15,863 bases of DNA from Zhengella sp041738295. GTDB lineage: Bacteria > Pseudomonadota > Alphaproteobacteria > Rhizobiales > Rhizobiaceae. How positions within the stretch are numbered: the stretch's first letter is position 1; each line of letters opens with the position of its first letter. Shown here piece by piece: positions 1-6,770 of this stretch. Below the pieces are notes generated by a model. It saw only the letters and a list, made by a program, of their open reading frames with translations. It was not told where the DNA came from and ran no database searches. The stretch lies in contig JBGSQC010000259.1 in assembly GCA_041738295.1 (NCBI GenBank), forward strand, positions 1 through 15,863. The letters run 5' to 3'. The translations under genes and the position numbers were made by a program.

Positions 1-1
1 A

Positions 2-1537
2 TGGATGGCGCACCAATGGGGCGACCATGCAGAGGCCGGACCCGGCTCGATCTGGAAGATCGACGGGCGTACCGGCGAGGTCAGCCTCTTTGCCAATGTG
101 ATGCTGGACGGACGGCCGAACAGCGGAGCAGGTCTGGGCAACATCGCCTTCGATCCGGCGAGCAATCAGCTTTTTGTGTCCGACCGCGAGACCGGGATGA
201 TCCACCGCTTCGACCGCGACGGCACCGACAATGGCCATTTCGACCATGGAGTTGACGGACGGCAGGCAGCCGGTCTTCCCCCGGTTGCCTTCGATCCGGA
301 GAGCCACATCGACATCACCGCACCGACTTTCGACACGTTTGATCCGCAAAGCTGGAACCTTGCTGCGCCGGAGCGGCGGGTCTGGGGCCTCGCCGCCCAT
401 GGCGGGCGGCTTTATTACGCAATCGCTGCGGGAGCAGCCGGAGGCGCGCAAATCTGGTCGGTCGGCATCGATGAACGCACTGGAGAGTTCCTGAAGGATG
501 CACGCGCTGAGCTGGATGTTCCGGCGGACGGCGCCGCGCTGGAAGTGTCCGATATCGCCTTTTCAGCACAAGGGGCCATGCTTTTGGCCGAGCGCGGCGA
601 AGCGGCACCAGCCTATGATTTCTCGGCCTTCACCAAGCCGGACAAGGCGCGCGCCCTGCGCTACTGGCGCGAAACGCCGGACGATCCGGCAACGCCCGGC
701 CAGTGGACACAGAAGCCAGAAGAATATGCCGTCGGCTTCAAGCCTGACAACCGCGCAAATGACGGCGGGCTGGCGCTTGGCTACGGCTATGACGAGAATG
801 GTCGCATCAACAGGGCAGCCTGCGGCCAGTCGGTCTGGTTCACCGGATCGGCACTGCGCTTCAACCGCGATCTGCGGCCGACGCTTGAAGCGGGCGGTGA
901 CATGATTGTCCAAGGGCTGCAGGTCTCGCCCTTCGTGGCCGTGCGCGATGACAACACGCCGCCTTGGGCCGCCTACTTTGGCGATTTTGACGGCCTCCAT
1001 GATGATCCGCAGGCCGCCGGCAAATCCGGCGATGTGGAAGTGTTCATGCCGGGCTGCGATGGTGAGACGCGTGTTGCCGGCGGATATCCGCTCGGTCCGT
1101 GGTGGACGACCACCGGCACCTATGGCCCGGACACCAACGAAGCCTGCACCGGTCCGGGTTGCGCACCCACACCCTGCTGGGTGACCGGAACCTGCGCCCC
1201 TCCGCCAACGGCCTGCATAGCGCTTGAGACGAAGCTCACCTGCGATCCACGCAGCGGGACATGGACCGTGACGGCGGGCGTATTCGGTCAGGCCGGTTTC
1301 AACCCGGACAGCCTGAAGGTGGCTACTTCATCGCCCGGCGTCACCATTGCCGGTGGCCCGGTATTGCCGCTCAACCCGGCGCAGATCCGGCTGACAGGAG
1401 CCAGCCCGTCGCAACCCGTCACCCTGTTGCTCTGCGCCTTCGTCAAGGCCGACATGGAGAGCGGAAAGCCCTTTGATTGCTGCACCATCACCGCTGCCGT
1501 GGCCGTGCCCGGCGAGCGCTGTGTGAAGCAGAATTGA
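2..1537 (+). CDS. Beta-propeller-like protein with C-terminal Cys module, 5'-truncated by window edge
   Basis: The frame is open to the left edge (a Trp codon precedes the first Met at 5), so the true start lies outside and at least 511 residues are visible. I do not recognise a named family. Residues 1-350 (counted from the Met at 5) carry short strand-turn units such as GSIWKIDGRTGEVSLFANV, NIAFDPASNQLFVSDRETG and RVWGLAAHGGRLYYAIAAG, typical of NHL/SMP-30-like beta-propellers. A Pro/Cys-rich linker (about 375-403) leads to a ~105-residue module (C404-C506) with C-x8-C at 404/413 and a CC pair at 492-493. The same module opens the next gene. The high Cys content suggests an oxidising, extracytoplasmic location, but the N-terminus that would show a signal peptide is missing. 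The gene ends 11 bp before the next start, with which it probably forms an operon. A binding or surface role is inference only. Confidence 0.8.
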   Translation, partial: WMAHQWGDHAEAGPGSIWKIDGRTGEVSLFANVMLDGRPNSGAGLGNIAFDPASNQLFVSDRETGMIHRFDRDGTDNGHFDHGVDGRQAAGLPPVAFDPESHIDITAPTFDTFDPQSWNLAAPERRVWGLAAHGGRLYYAIAAGAAGGAQIWSVGIDERTGEFLKDARAELDVPADGAALEVSDIAFSAQGAMLLAERGEAAPAYDFSAFTKPDKARALRYWRETPDDPATPGQWTQKPEEYAVGFKPDNRANDGGLALGYGYDENGRINRAACGQSVWFTGSALRFNRDLRPTLEAGGDMIVQGLQVSPFVAVRDDNTPPWAAYFGDFDGLHDDPQAAGKSGDVEVFMPGCDGETRVAGGYPLGPWWTTTGTYGPDTNEACTGPGCAPTPCWVTGTCAPPPTACIALETKLTCDPRSGTWTVTAGVFGQAGFNPDSLKVATSSPGVTIAGGPVLPLNPAQIRLTGASPSQPVTLLLCAFVKADMESGKPFDCCTITAAVAVPGERCVKQN

Positions 1538-1548
1538 GCGGGAGAAAG

Positions 1549-4038
1549 ATGATGACAATGATCAAGAGCCTTTCTTCCGCCACAGTGCAGCTTGCCCGGA
1601 TGAAGGCAGTGGTACGCGCATTCCTGGCGATGCTGGTCCTCGCCTTTTCCTGTGCCTTCGCCTTGGCCCAGGACAGACCGCATCCGGTTGATCCCTTGCC
1701 ACCTGCCTCCTGCCTCTCCGGCGATGCCAAGGTCACCTGCGGGCGGATACCAGGCACCTTCGTCATCACACTGACGCCGAGCGGCGTCGGCGGCGTGATG
1801 CCGACCTCCGTTCAGGTCACATCCCTGACACCGGGCGTTTCCATCGTTTCGCCTGCCTCGAACTATCCGGTGATCGGGGGCCAAGTGAAGATCACCGTGG
1901 CGGGCGTGATACCCGGCCAGACGATTTCGCTTCAGGTGGATGGAACCGCTCCGCAAGCCGAAGACGGCCTTTCGGTCTGCTGCAACGGCACCATCAAGGT
2001 GACGATCCCGCGGGGCGTTGAGTGCCCCAAGCCGACCATCGACATCGTGAAGGTCTGCGAACCGGCCGTCATGGGCAAATATGCGGTCAGCCCGGTTGCA
2101 ACCGGCCTTGGCCTGCATGCCAACTGCACGATCACCGTCAAGACGACCGGTGTCCAGACCGGCACGATCAGTGTTGGTGACCAGATCGCCGGGTCCGGCA
2201 CCGTGGTCAACATGACTGCGCCTGCCCCCTGGACCTGCACGACGCCGGCCTGCTCGGTCAATGGTGCATCACTCAATCCGGTGTCTTCGACCACGGTCAT
2301 CGGCGTCACTGCAGTCTTTGCCAACACAGGCGATGCGGTGGAGGCTAAGCAATGCGCAACTGTGGCTGTAGCCGGACGTCCGGTTGGCGAAAGCTGCGTG
2401 CCTATCGTGGTGCGCGAGGAAGGCAAACTGACGGTCACCAAGGAAGCCTCACACCGCGGCGACCACATCACCAATGTGAACTTCCCGATTGCCGTGACCT
2501 GCGGCAGCAGCGTGACCAATGCAACCGTTGCCGATGGCACGCCCTATGTGCAGGGCAACATCGCGCCTGGCACCCAGTGCTCGGTGGTCGAAGGGACCAT
2601 TCCGCCGACCGGCCGCTGCGAAAGGGGCCAGCGGGAAGTCTGGACCACGACGTATACTCCTTCCACGCCGGTCACTGTCACGGCGGCAGGTGCCACGATC
2701 AAGGTGCGCAACATCCTTGAGTGCAAGGATGATGCGTCGACCATTACCGTCACCAAGACCTGCTCGCCTGTGGAGGAAGTGGTCGGGGCGATCAACAGCT
2801 TCGTCTCCAACTGCACCATAACGGTGACGACGACCGGCCCGCAGACAGGCACGGTTTCCGTGGGCGACAGCCTGACAGGCGGAGGCACGGTGACGTCCAT
2901 CACCTCCCAGCCCTCGCCGGTCTGGACCTGCACGGCTTCGGGCTGCTCGATCCCCGGCAACCAGCTCAACCAGACCTCCTCGACCTCGGTCTTCGACGTC
3001 AAGGTGACGTTCCCAACCAAAGGCCATGCCACGGAGTCGGAGAACTGCGCCGGGGTTTCGGTCGATCAGGCAGAGAAGGACAAGGACTGCACCGGGTTCA
3101 CGGTGGGCGGACAGATGGGCCGGCTCGAGGTCAAGAAGGTTGCCTTGCACAACGGGCAACACATCACCGGGCCAACGTTTCCAATCTCGGTCACCTGTGG
3201 CGGGATCACCAACACAGGAACTGTCTCGGATGGGTCTACCTTCTACACGCCTGGCAATATTCTGGTGGGAAGCACCTGTACCGTCGTGGAAACTCCCGGC
3301 GCTCCTCCAGCAAACCTGTGCCCGGCGGGGACGGTTGGTTCCTGGTCGGTGAACTATTCTTCACCGGGCGCTTTCCAGACCGTGACGGGCCTGACCAGCA
3401 TCACGATCACCAACACGCTGGTGTGCAGGCCTGTAACGGTTGTCACCCCGCCGCCCAGCGGGCCAAAATGCGATCCCGCATCCACCGTCAAGCGCGGGGA
3501 TGGCTGCGTCTGCCGGTTCGGCAATGCGGTCAAGGTGTCGCCGACGGCCTGCGCCTGCCCGAGGGAGACCAAGCTCAACCCGCGCAATGGCCGCTGCGAA
3601 AAGGAAGTCGACAAGAAGGTCTGCGGCAAGGGCACTGTCCTCAATCCGCGCACGCAGAAATGCGACGAGGTGAGGAAGCCGTGCGGGCCGGGAACTGTTC
3701 TCAATACCCGCACCGGCAAGTGTAACGTCGTGCAGAAGCTGTGCCGTCCGCCGCTCGTTCTCGACAAGCGCCGCAATCGCTGCGTCGAGCCTGAGGAGAA
3801 GCGGTGCGACCGCGGCGAGGCCCGGGTCGGCAACAAATGCATTGAAGTTCCGACGTGCGGGCGCGGCGAGTTCCCGGTTCCCGGCACTAACCGGTGCGTC
3901 AGGATCGGCGGCGATGATCCGAGGGGCGACAAGCCACGTGTTGACCGGCCTCGGGGCGACAAGCCCCGCGAGGACCGGCCACGTGAGGGACAGCAACGGG
4001 ATTGCAAGCCCGGTCCCATCCCCGGCTTCTGCGGCTGA
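1549..4038 (+). CDS. Secreted Cys-rich modular repeat protein (DUF11/DUF5979-like modules, RGD tail)
   Basis: This is an 829-residue exported protein of unknown function. The start is ATG 1549 or 1552: GGAG at 1541-1544 lies 4 or 7 bases upstream, and the second spacing is the better one. Residues 1-40 form a signal peptide (hydrophobic stretch about 24-38, likely cut after ALA40). Residues 55-159 are the Cys module shared with the upstream gene. Residues 163-392 and 398-626 are two copies of one ~230-residue unit. The first half of each unit reads NCTITV..TTG.QTG..SVGD..WTC. The second half has FPI.VTCG, a DG turn, GNI..G..C.VVE and a closing N.L.C, and resembles DUF5979/prealbumin-like surface folds. 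Residues 670-783 hold six short Cys-bounded repeats, and 791-812 form a charged repeat with two RGD triplets. I see no LPXTG motif or C-terminal membrane helix, so anchoring is unclear. A surface or matrix role is plausible but unproven. Transcription probably stops at the hairpin at 4066. Confidence 0.85.
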   Translation: MMTMIKSLSSATVQLARMKAVVRAFLAMLVLAFSCAFALAQDRPHPVDPLPPASCLSGDAKVTCGRIPGTFVITLTPSGVGGVMPTSVQVTSLTPGVSIVSPASNYPVIGGQVKITVAGVIPGQTISLQVDGTAPQAEDGLSVCCNGTIKVTIPRGVECPKPTIDIVKVCEPAVMGKYAVSPVATGLGLHANCTITVKTTGVQTGTISVGDQIAGSGTVVNMTAPAPWTCTTPACSVNGASLNPVSSTTVIGVTAVFANTGDAVEAKQCATVAVAGRPVGESCVPIVVREEGKLTVTKEASHRGDHITNVNFPIAVTCGSSVTNATVADGTPYVQGNIAPGTQCSVVEGTIPPTGRCERGQREVWTTTYTPSTPVTVTAAGATIKVRNILECKDDASTITVTKTCSPVEEVVGAINSFVSNCTITVTTTGPQTGTVSVGDSLTGGGTVTSITSQPSPVWTCTASGCSIPGNQLNQTSSTSVFDVKVTFPTKGHATESENCAGVSVDQAEKDKDCTGFTVGGQMGRLEVKKVALHNGQHITGPTFPISVTCGGITNTGTVSDGSTFYTPGNILVGSTCTVVETPGAPPANLCPAGTVGSWSVNYSSPGAFQTVTGLTSITITNTLVCRPVTVVTPPPSGPKCDPASTVKRGDGCVCRFGNAVKVSPTACACPRETKLNPRNGRCEKEVDKKVCGKGTVLNPRTQKCDEVRKPCGPGTVLNTRTGKCNVVQKLCRPPLVLDKRRNRCVEPEEKRCDRGEARVGNKCIEVPTCGRGEFPVPGTNRCVRIGGDDPRGDKPRVDRPRGDKPREDRPREGQQRDCKPGPIPGFCG
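2035..3426 (+). repeat. Tandem duplication of a ~230-residue protein module
   Basis: Two in-gene copies, 2035-2724 and 2740-3426, encode residues 163-392 and 398-626 of the secreted repeat protein. They match along their whole length: NCTITVKTTGVQTGTISVGD against NCTITVTTTGPQTGTVSVGD, FPIAVTCG against FPISVTCG, and a final NILEC against NTLVC. The copies differ at many positions, so the duplication is old and at protein level rather than a recent DNA repeat. Confidence 0.85.
3556..3897 (+). repeat. Six short Cys-bounded peptide repeats
   Basis: Residues 670-783 of the secreted repeat protein contain six units that begin and end with Cys, usually 12 residues apart: C670-C683, C692-C705, C712-C725, C732-C745, C753-C764 and C770-C783. 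The clearest unit reads CGPGTVLNTRTGKC. Pairing of Cys within each unit would give a chain of small disulfide loops. This is inference from spacing. Confidence 0.8.
3919..3978 (+). repeat. Two 30-bp repeats encoding PRGDKPRxDR
   Basis: Two adjacent 30-bp units, 3919-3948 and 3949-3978, encode the decapeptides PRGDKPRVDR and PRGDKPREDR, followed by a partial third copy (PREGQQR). Each full unit has an RGD triplet. The DNA units are close to identical, which suggests recent slippage or duplication in the charged C-terminal tail. Confidence 0.85.
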
Positions 4039-4065
4039 CGCAGGCACCGACCGGCATGACGTATG

Positions 4066-4097
4066 AAGGGGCGCCCGGAGATATCCGGGCGCCCCTT
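4066..4097. terminator. Bidirectional intrinsic terminator between convergent genes
   Basis: A perfect 14-bp GC-rich stem (4066-4079 with 4084-4097) encloses the four-base loop GATA. It lies between the stop of the secreted repeat protein (4038) and the stop of the dioxygenase (4125), which converge. The stem begins AA and ends TT, but the following T-run is weak (TTCGGTTTGG). The position and perfect pairing support a shared terminator. Confidence 0.85.
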
Positions 4098-4124
4098 CGG
4101 TTTGGAATTGCGAAGCCGGAAGTC

Positions 4125-5405
4125 TCAGGCCTTGTCCATCGCCTTCACCTTGTCGCCACCGGCGACGGAGTAAGTGATCGGAACCTTCCGGGTCTTCAGG
4201 AACTCTTCCAGCGTTTCGCCCCGGAAGGCGGCATAGACCTGCGGGTTCGACACGCCGATGACGGCCGCCATCTTTTCCAGCACGAAGAAGGATACGCCGC
4301 GGCGGATCATCTCGATCCATCTGCGGTTGGCGATCAGGTTCTTTTCTTCCGATGTCAGGCCATAATCGGCGGCGAGGCCGTCGAAATCCGTCGTGAAGCG
4401 GGCGCGGTGTGCGGGGTCCACAAGGCGGTGCAAGAAGTCGTTGATGCGGAAATTGGCCTGGCTACGGGCGTGCGTAAAGGGATAGGTGCCGGTGAGCGTC
4501 TCGGCCCCCTTCAGCTGGTCCACCATGTGGTCGCGATAGGCCTCCACTGCTGCCGCATCCGGCTCGCCGCCCAGATCCTCGAAGACCACCGTGGCGATGT
4601 TGGTGACGGACGGCGCATAAGTTTGCTTGTGAACGAGCTTGACCGTGTCCGACAGCGCGCCGCGCATGATCAGCCACATGATGACTTCCGCGCCTTCCAT
4701 GCCGCCCTTCACCACGTAGTCGGCAATGCGCATGTCGACGAGCTTTTGCGGGTCCTTTTCCAGAAGGTCGAGGAATTCGTCATCCCAGTCCTCGTTGATG
4801 AAACCGGCGCGTTCGCCATGAACCTGGTGCGACAGGCCACCGGTGGCAAAGATCGCCACGTTCAGGTCTTCCGGATAGCTTTCAATCGCCTTGCGCAAGC
4901 TCTTGCCCAGCTTCCACATGCGCCTCGGGCTTGGCACCGGCAATTGCAGCACACCCACCTGCAGCGGCACGACGGTGCCCTTCCACGGTCCATTGGCGTC
5001 GCCCATCATGGACAGCGGCGACAGGAAGCCATGGTCCACCGGCTTGCCCTGGAAGAAGGACATGTCGAACTCGTCGGCCACCAGTGCCATGGCGATATGT
5101 TGCGACAGTCCAAGATGGCCATGGGCGGGTGCGACATCGCGCGGACCGCCGCCCTCGTCGGCTGCGACATAGGTGGCGTCGATGCCCATGGAAAAGGCCG
5201 AGTAATGGTCAAAGAAGAACGACGTGATGTGATCATTGTAGATCATGAAGAGGACATCGATTTCCTTCTTCTGCACCCAGTTGCGCACCACATCGAAGCC
5301 GTCGAAGATCGGCTTCCAGGCCGGGTCGTTCTGCTTGCCGGTGTCCTTGGCATAGCCGATGGTTGGGGAATGCGACGCGCCGATGCCGCCGATGATGCGT
5401 GCCAT
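4125..5405 (-). CDS. galA: Extradiol dioxygenase, fused LigB-LigA type (gallate dioxygenase, possibly protocatechuate 4,5-dioxygenase)
   Basis: This is a 426-residue class III (LigB-type) ring-cleaving dioxygenase needing Fe(II) and O2. Gallate cleavage would give 4-oxalomesaconate; protocatechuate cleavage would give 4-carboxy-2-hydroxymuconate semialdehyde. The LigB domain spans about 1-280, with metal ligands H12 (SHSP), H59 (YNDHITS) and E240 (GMEGAEV) and base H193 (SHQVHGERAGF). A LigA-like domain spans about 320-406 (TSEEKNLIANRRW, FFVLEKMAAVIGVSN). Length and collinearity match Pseudomonas GalA and Sphingobium DesB as I remember them. E377, Y391 and Y412 fall at positions I recall as substrate-contacting in DesB. 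Residue 13 is Ser, where I recall Thr in GalA. The nearby 3-hydroxybenzoate 4-monooxygenase makes protocatechuate, so that substrate is a real alternative. The start is backed by GGAGG at 5416-5420, with a longish 10-base gap. The upstream LysR gene on the same strand is the likely regulator. Confidence 0.9.
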   Translation of the reverse strand: MARIIGGIGASHSPTIGYAKDTGKQNDPAWKPIFDGFDVVRNWVQKKEIDVLFMIYNDHITSFFFDHYSAFSMGIDATYVAADEGGGPRDVAPAHGHLGLSQHIAMALVADEFDMSFFQGKPVDHGFLSPLSMMGDANGPWKGTVVPLQVGVLQLPVPSPRRMWKLGKSLRKAIESYPEDLNVAIFATGGLSHQVHGERAGFINEDWDDEFLDLLEKDPQKLVDMRIADYVVKGGMEGAEVIMWLIMRGALSDTVKLVHKQTYAPSVTNIATVVFEDLGGEPDAAAVEAYRDHMVDQLKGAETLTGTYPFTHARSQANFRINDFLHRLVDPAHRARFTTDFDGLAADYGLTSEEKNLIANRRWIEMIRRGVSFFVLEKMAAVIGVSNPQVYAAFRGETLEEFLKTRKVPITYSVAGGDKVKAMDKA

Positions 5406-5505
5406 GATGAGTTTTCCTCCGAAGAAAGCCGATTGGAGGACCAGCCATAATGTAACGATATCGGCATGAGAAATGCCAATAGCGCGTCATATTATGCGTT
5501 ATTTG
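5406..5505 (-). promoter_or_regulatory. Promoter/operator region of the dioxygenase gene
   Basis: This 100-bp gap separates the LysR stop from the dioxygenase start. On the - strand a possible -35 TTGGCA (5474-5479) and -10 TACATT (5449-5454) are 19 bp apart, a weak arrangement typical of activated promoters. Just upstream, 5477-5503 carries an inverted repeat (CAATAGCG with GCGTTATT, one mismatch) around the word AATATGAC (- strand, 5486-5493). A second dyad, GGCAT-N5-ATGCC, lies at 5463-5477. The word CAATAGCG, the word GCGTTAT and the heptamer ATATGAC recur upstream of dctP. LysR binding here is inference. Confidence 0.5.
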
Positions 5506-6423
5506 TCATGTCCTGTGCTTTGCGGTGGCGCGAATGATGCCGAGAAAGCGCTCCTCAACCAAAGTGAGCTTGCGGCGGGGATCGGTGGTGATGCCGACCG
5601 AGGCATCAATCTGCCAGCCGGCAACGGGGAGTTCTGTCAAATCGCCAGCTTCCAGATCGCGCAGCACAACGCCATAGGGGGCGATCCAGATGCGGCCATC
5701 GTCGATCACCAGCCGGCGGGCGAGCGCCATGGAGTCTGTCTCGATGGCATCTTCCAGTCGGCTGACGCCGCGCGAAAACAGGAAACGGTCGATCTCGGAG
5801 CGGATGATCGTGTCGGGCTGGTGGAGGACAAGGCGCAACTTCGCCAGCGCATCCGGTGTCATCTGCCCGGCTTCCACCAGTTCATGGCCGGCGCGCACCA
5901 CGCAGGTCACTTTCTCCGTGTAAAGGTGCTCGAAAGTCAAACCTGACAAGAGTTCAGAACTGGCGATGCGACCAATCACAAAGGTCAGATCGCCATGGCG
6001 CAGCATGGCCAGATGGTCGGCATTGGTGCCGTGCAGAACCCTCAGAACCGTGCGCGGGGCGAGCTGGCGCATGGTGGTCAATGCCTCGGGCATCAATGAC
6101 ACGGCTTCGGGCAGCGTGCCGACGACAATCGTTCCCTCGCTGTTTTCGGACGGCTGCAGCGCCTCATAGGCCTGGCGGATCTGGGCCGTTCCAACGGCAG
6201 CATATTCATAGAATTTCTCGCCGAGCGGTGTCAGCCGGCTTCCCCGCTTGGAACGCTCGGTCAACTTGGCACCGGTGCTTGCCTCAAGATCGGCAAGCGC
6301 GCGGGAAACCGCCGATTGCGCCATGTTGAGCGATTCCGCCGCACGGCTGACACTTTCATGGCGGGCGACTTCGAGAAAGCATACGATCTGCTTGAACTTG
6401 ATGCGGTTGTCGTTGACTGACAT
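5506..6423 (-). CDS. LysR-family transcriptional regulator, PcaQ/GalR-like
   Basis: This is a 305-residue DNA-binding regulator of normal LysR length. An N-terminal winged helix-turn-helix (about residues 10-68) includes KFKQIVCFLEVARHESVSRA, NMAQSAVSRALADLE and RSKRGSRLTPLGEKF, close to PcaQ-type regulators of aromatic acid catabolism. The effector-binding domain fills about 95-300. The start ATG at 6423 has AGG five to seven bases upstream and begins MSVNDNRIKF; the frame stays open far upstream, but through non-coding sequence. The gene lies upstream of the ring-cleavage dioxygenase on the same strand, 100 bp away, and divergent from the TRAP operon. That arrangement suits a local activator of both. 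The inducer is probably an aromatic acid or a cleavage product, which is inference. PcaQ and GalR are the nearest named families I recall, but I cannot choose between them. Confidence 0.88.
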   Translation of the reverse strand: MSVNDNRIKFKQIVCFLEVARHESVSRAAESLNMAQSAVSRALADLEASTGAKLTERSKRGSRLTPLGEKFYEYAAVGTAQIRQAYEALQPSENSEGTIVVGTLPEAVSLMPEALTTMRQLAPRTVLRVLHGTNADHLAMLRHGDLTFVIGRIASSELLSGLTFEHLYTEKVTCVVRAGHELVEAGQMTPDALAKLRLVLHQPDTIIRSEIDRFLFSRGVSRLEDAIETDSMALARRLVIDDGRIWIAPYGVVLRDLEAGDLTELPVAGWQIDASVGITTDPRRKLTLVEERFLGIIRATAKHRT

Positions 6424-6500
6424 TGAACCTGCCCGAAACGAGATATGACCGCATATGCAGCGGCTTTGATATGACAATAGCGTTATAAACGAACCGGGTA
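6424..6500. promoter_or_regulatory. Divergent lysR-dctP control region with repeated GATATGAC
   Basis: The octamer GATATGAC occurs twice on the + strand, at 6442-6449 and 6468-6475, 26 bp apart. The first belongs to the perfect dyad ATATG-N4-CATAT (6443-6456). The second runs into CAATAGCG (6475-6482) and GCGTTAT (6480-6486), both also present in the dioxygenase promoter. TATAAA at 6484-6489 is a possible dctP -10 with no good -35, as expected for an activator-dependent promoter. The lysR promoter would read the other way from the same stretch. Confidence 0.45.
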
Positions 6501-6536
6501 AAAGCAATTCTGATCCGGAAAGCGCTCCGCTATGCA

Positions 6537-6735
6537 TGAGCCTCGTGTAAGGGAGGAAGGGTGCCGGAATGCCGCCCATGGGCAAGCGTGTCTTGAAACA
6601 CGCACCCAGCGCGCATGGCTCGGCTCCAAGCAAACCGGCAGGTCCGCATGCCGCGCGCGATTGCGCGGATGCAGGCCTCGGCTGGCAAGCGCAGCCTCCC
6701 CTGCAAGACCGGGTTTTCAAAACGGCAGCACGATG
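6537..6735. repeat. Hairpin-rich intergenic block, possible interspersed palindromic element
   Basis: This ~200-bp stretch between the dctP control region and its ribosome binding site has no convincing gene. It holds a perfect hairpin, GCGTGT-CTTGAA-ACACGC (6586-6603), and a second of 10 bp with one bulge (6646-6672, arms GCAT/CCGCGC and GCGCGG/ATGC). It also has near-direct repeats: CTCGGCT-CCAAGC (6619-6631) with CTCGGCT-GGCAAGC (6677-6690), and GGCAAGCG at 6581 and 6684. Spurious translations of it resemble short hypothetical proteins I recall from many Rhizobiaceae annotations. That recollection, rather than any search, is the basis for calling it an interspersed repeat. Confidence 0.45.
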
Positions 6736-6770
6736 TGACTGCTTTCCACCATCCCAGGGAGGATCGACTG

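Noticed and set aside
1477..1548. Start of the secreted repeat protein at ATG 1477
   Set aside because: It overlaps the end of the previous gene by 61 bp, adds Arg/Cys-rich residues before the signal peptide and lacks a good ribosome site. ATG 1549/1552 follows GGAG and yields a normal signal peptide.
4002..5450. 482-codon open frame on the + strand opposite the dioxygenase
   Set aside because: It is the antisense shadow of a well-conserved enzyme, with a His/Val/Gln-rich translation lacking domains, and it runs through the terminator hairpin.
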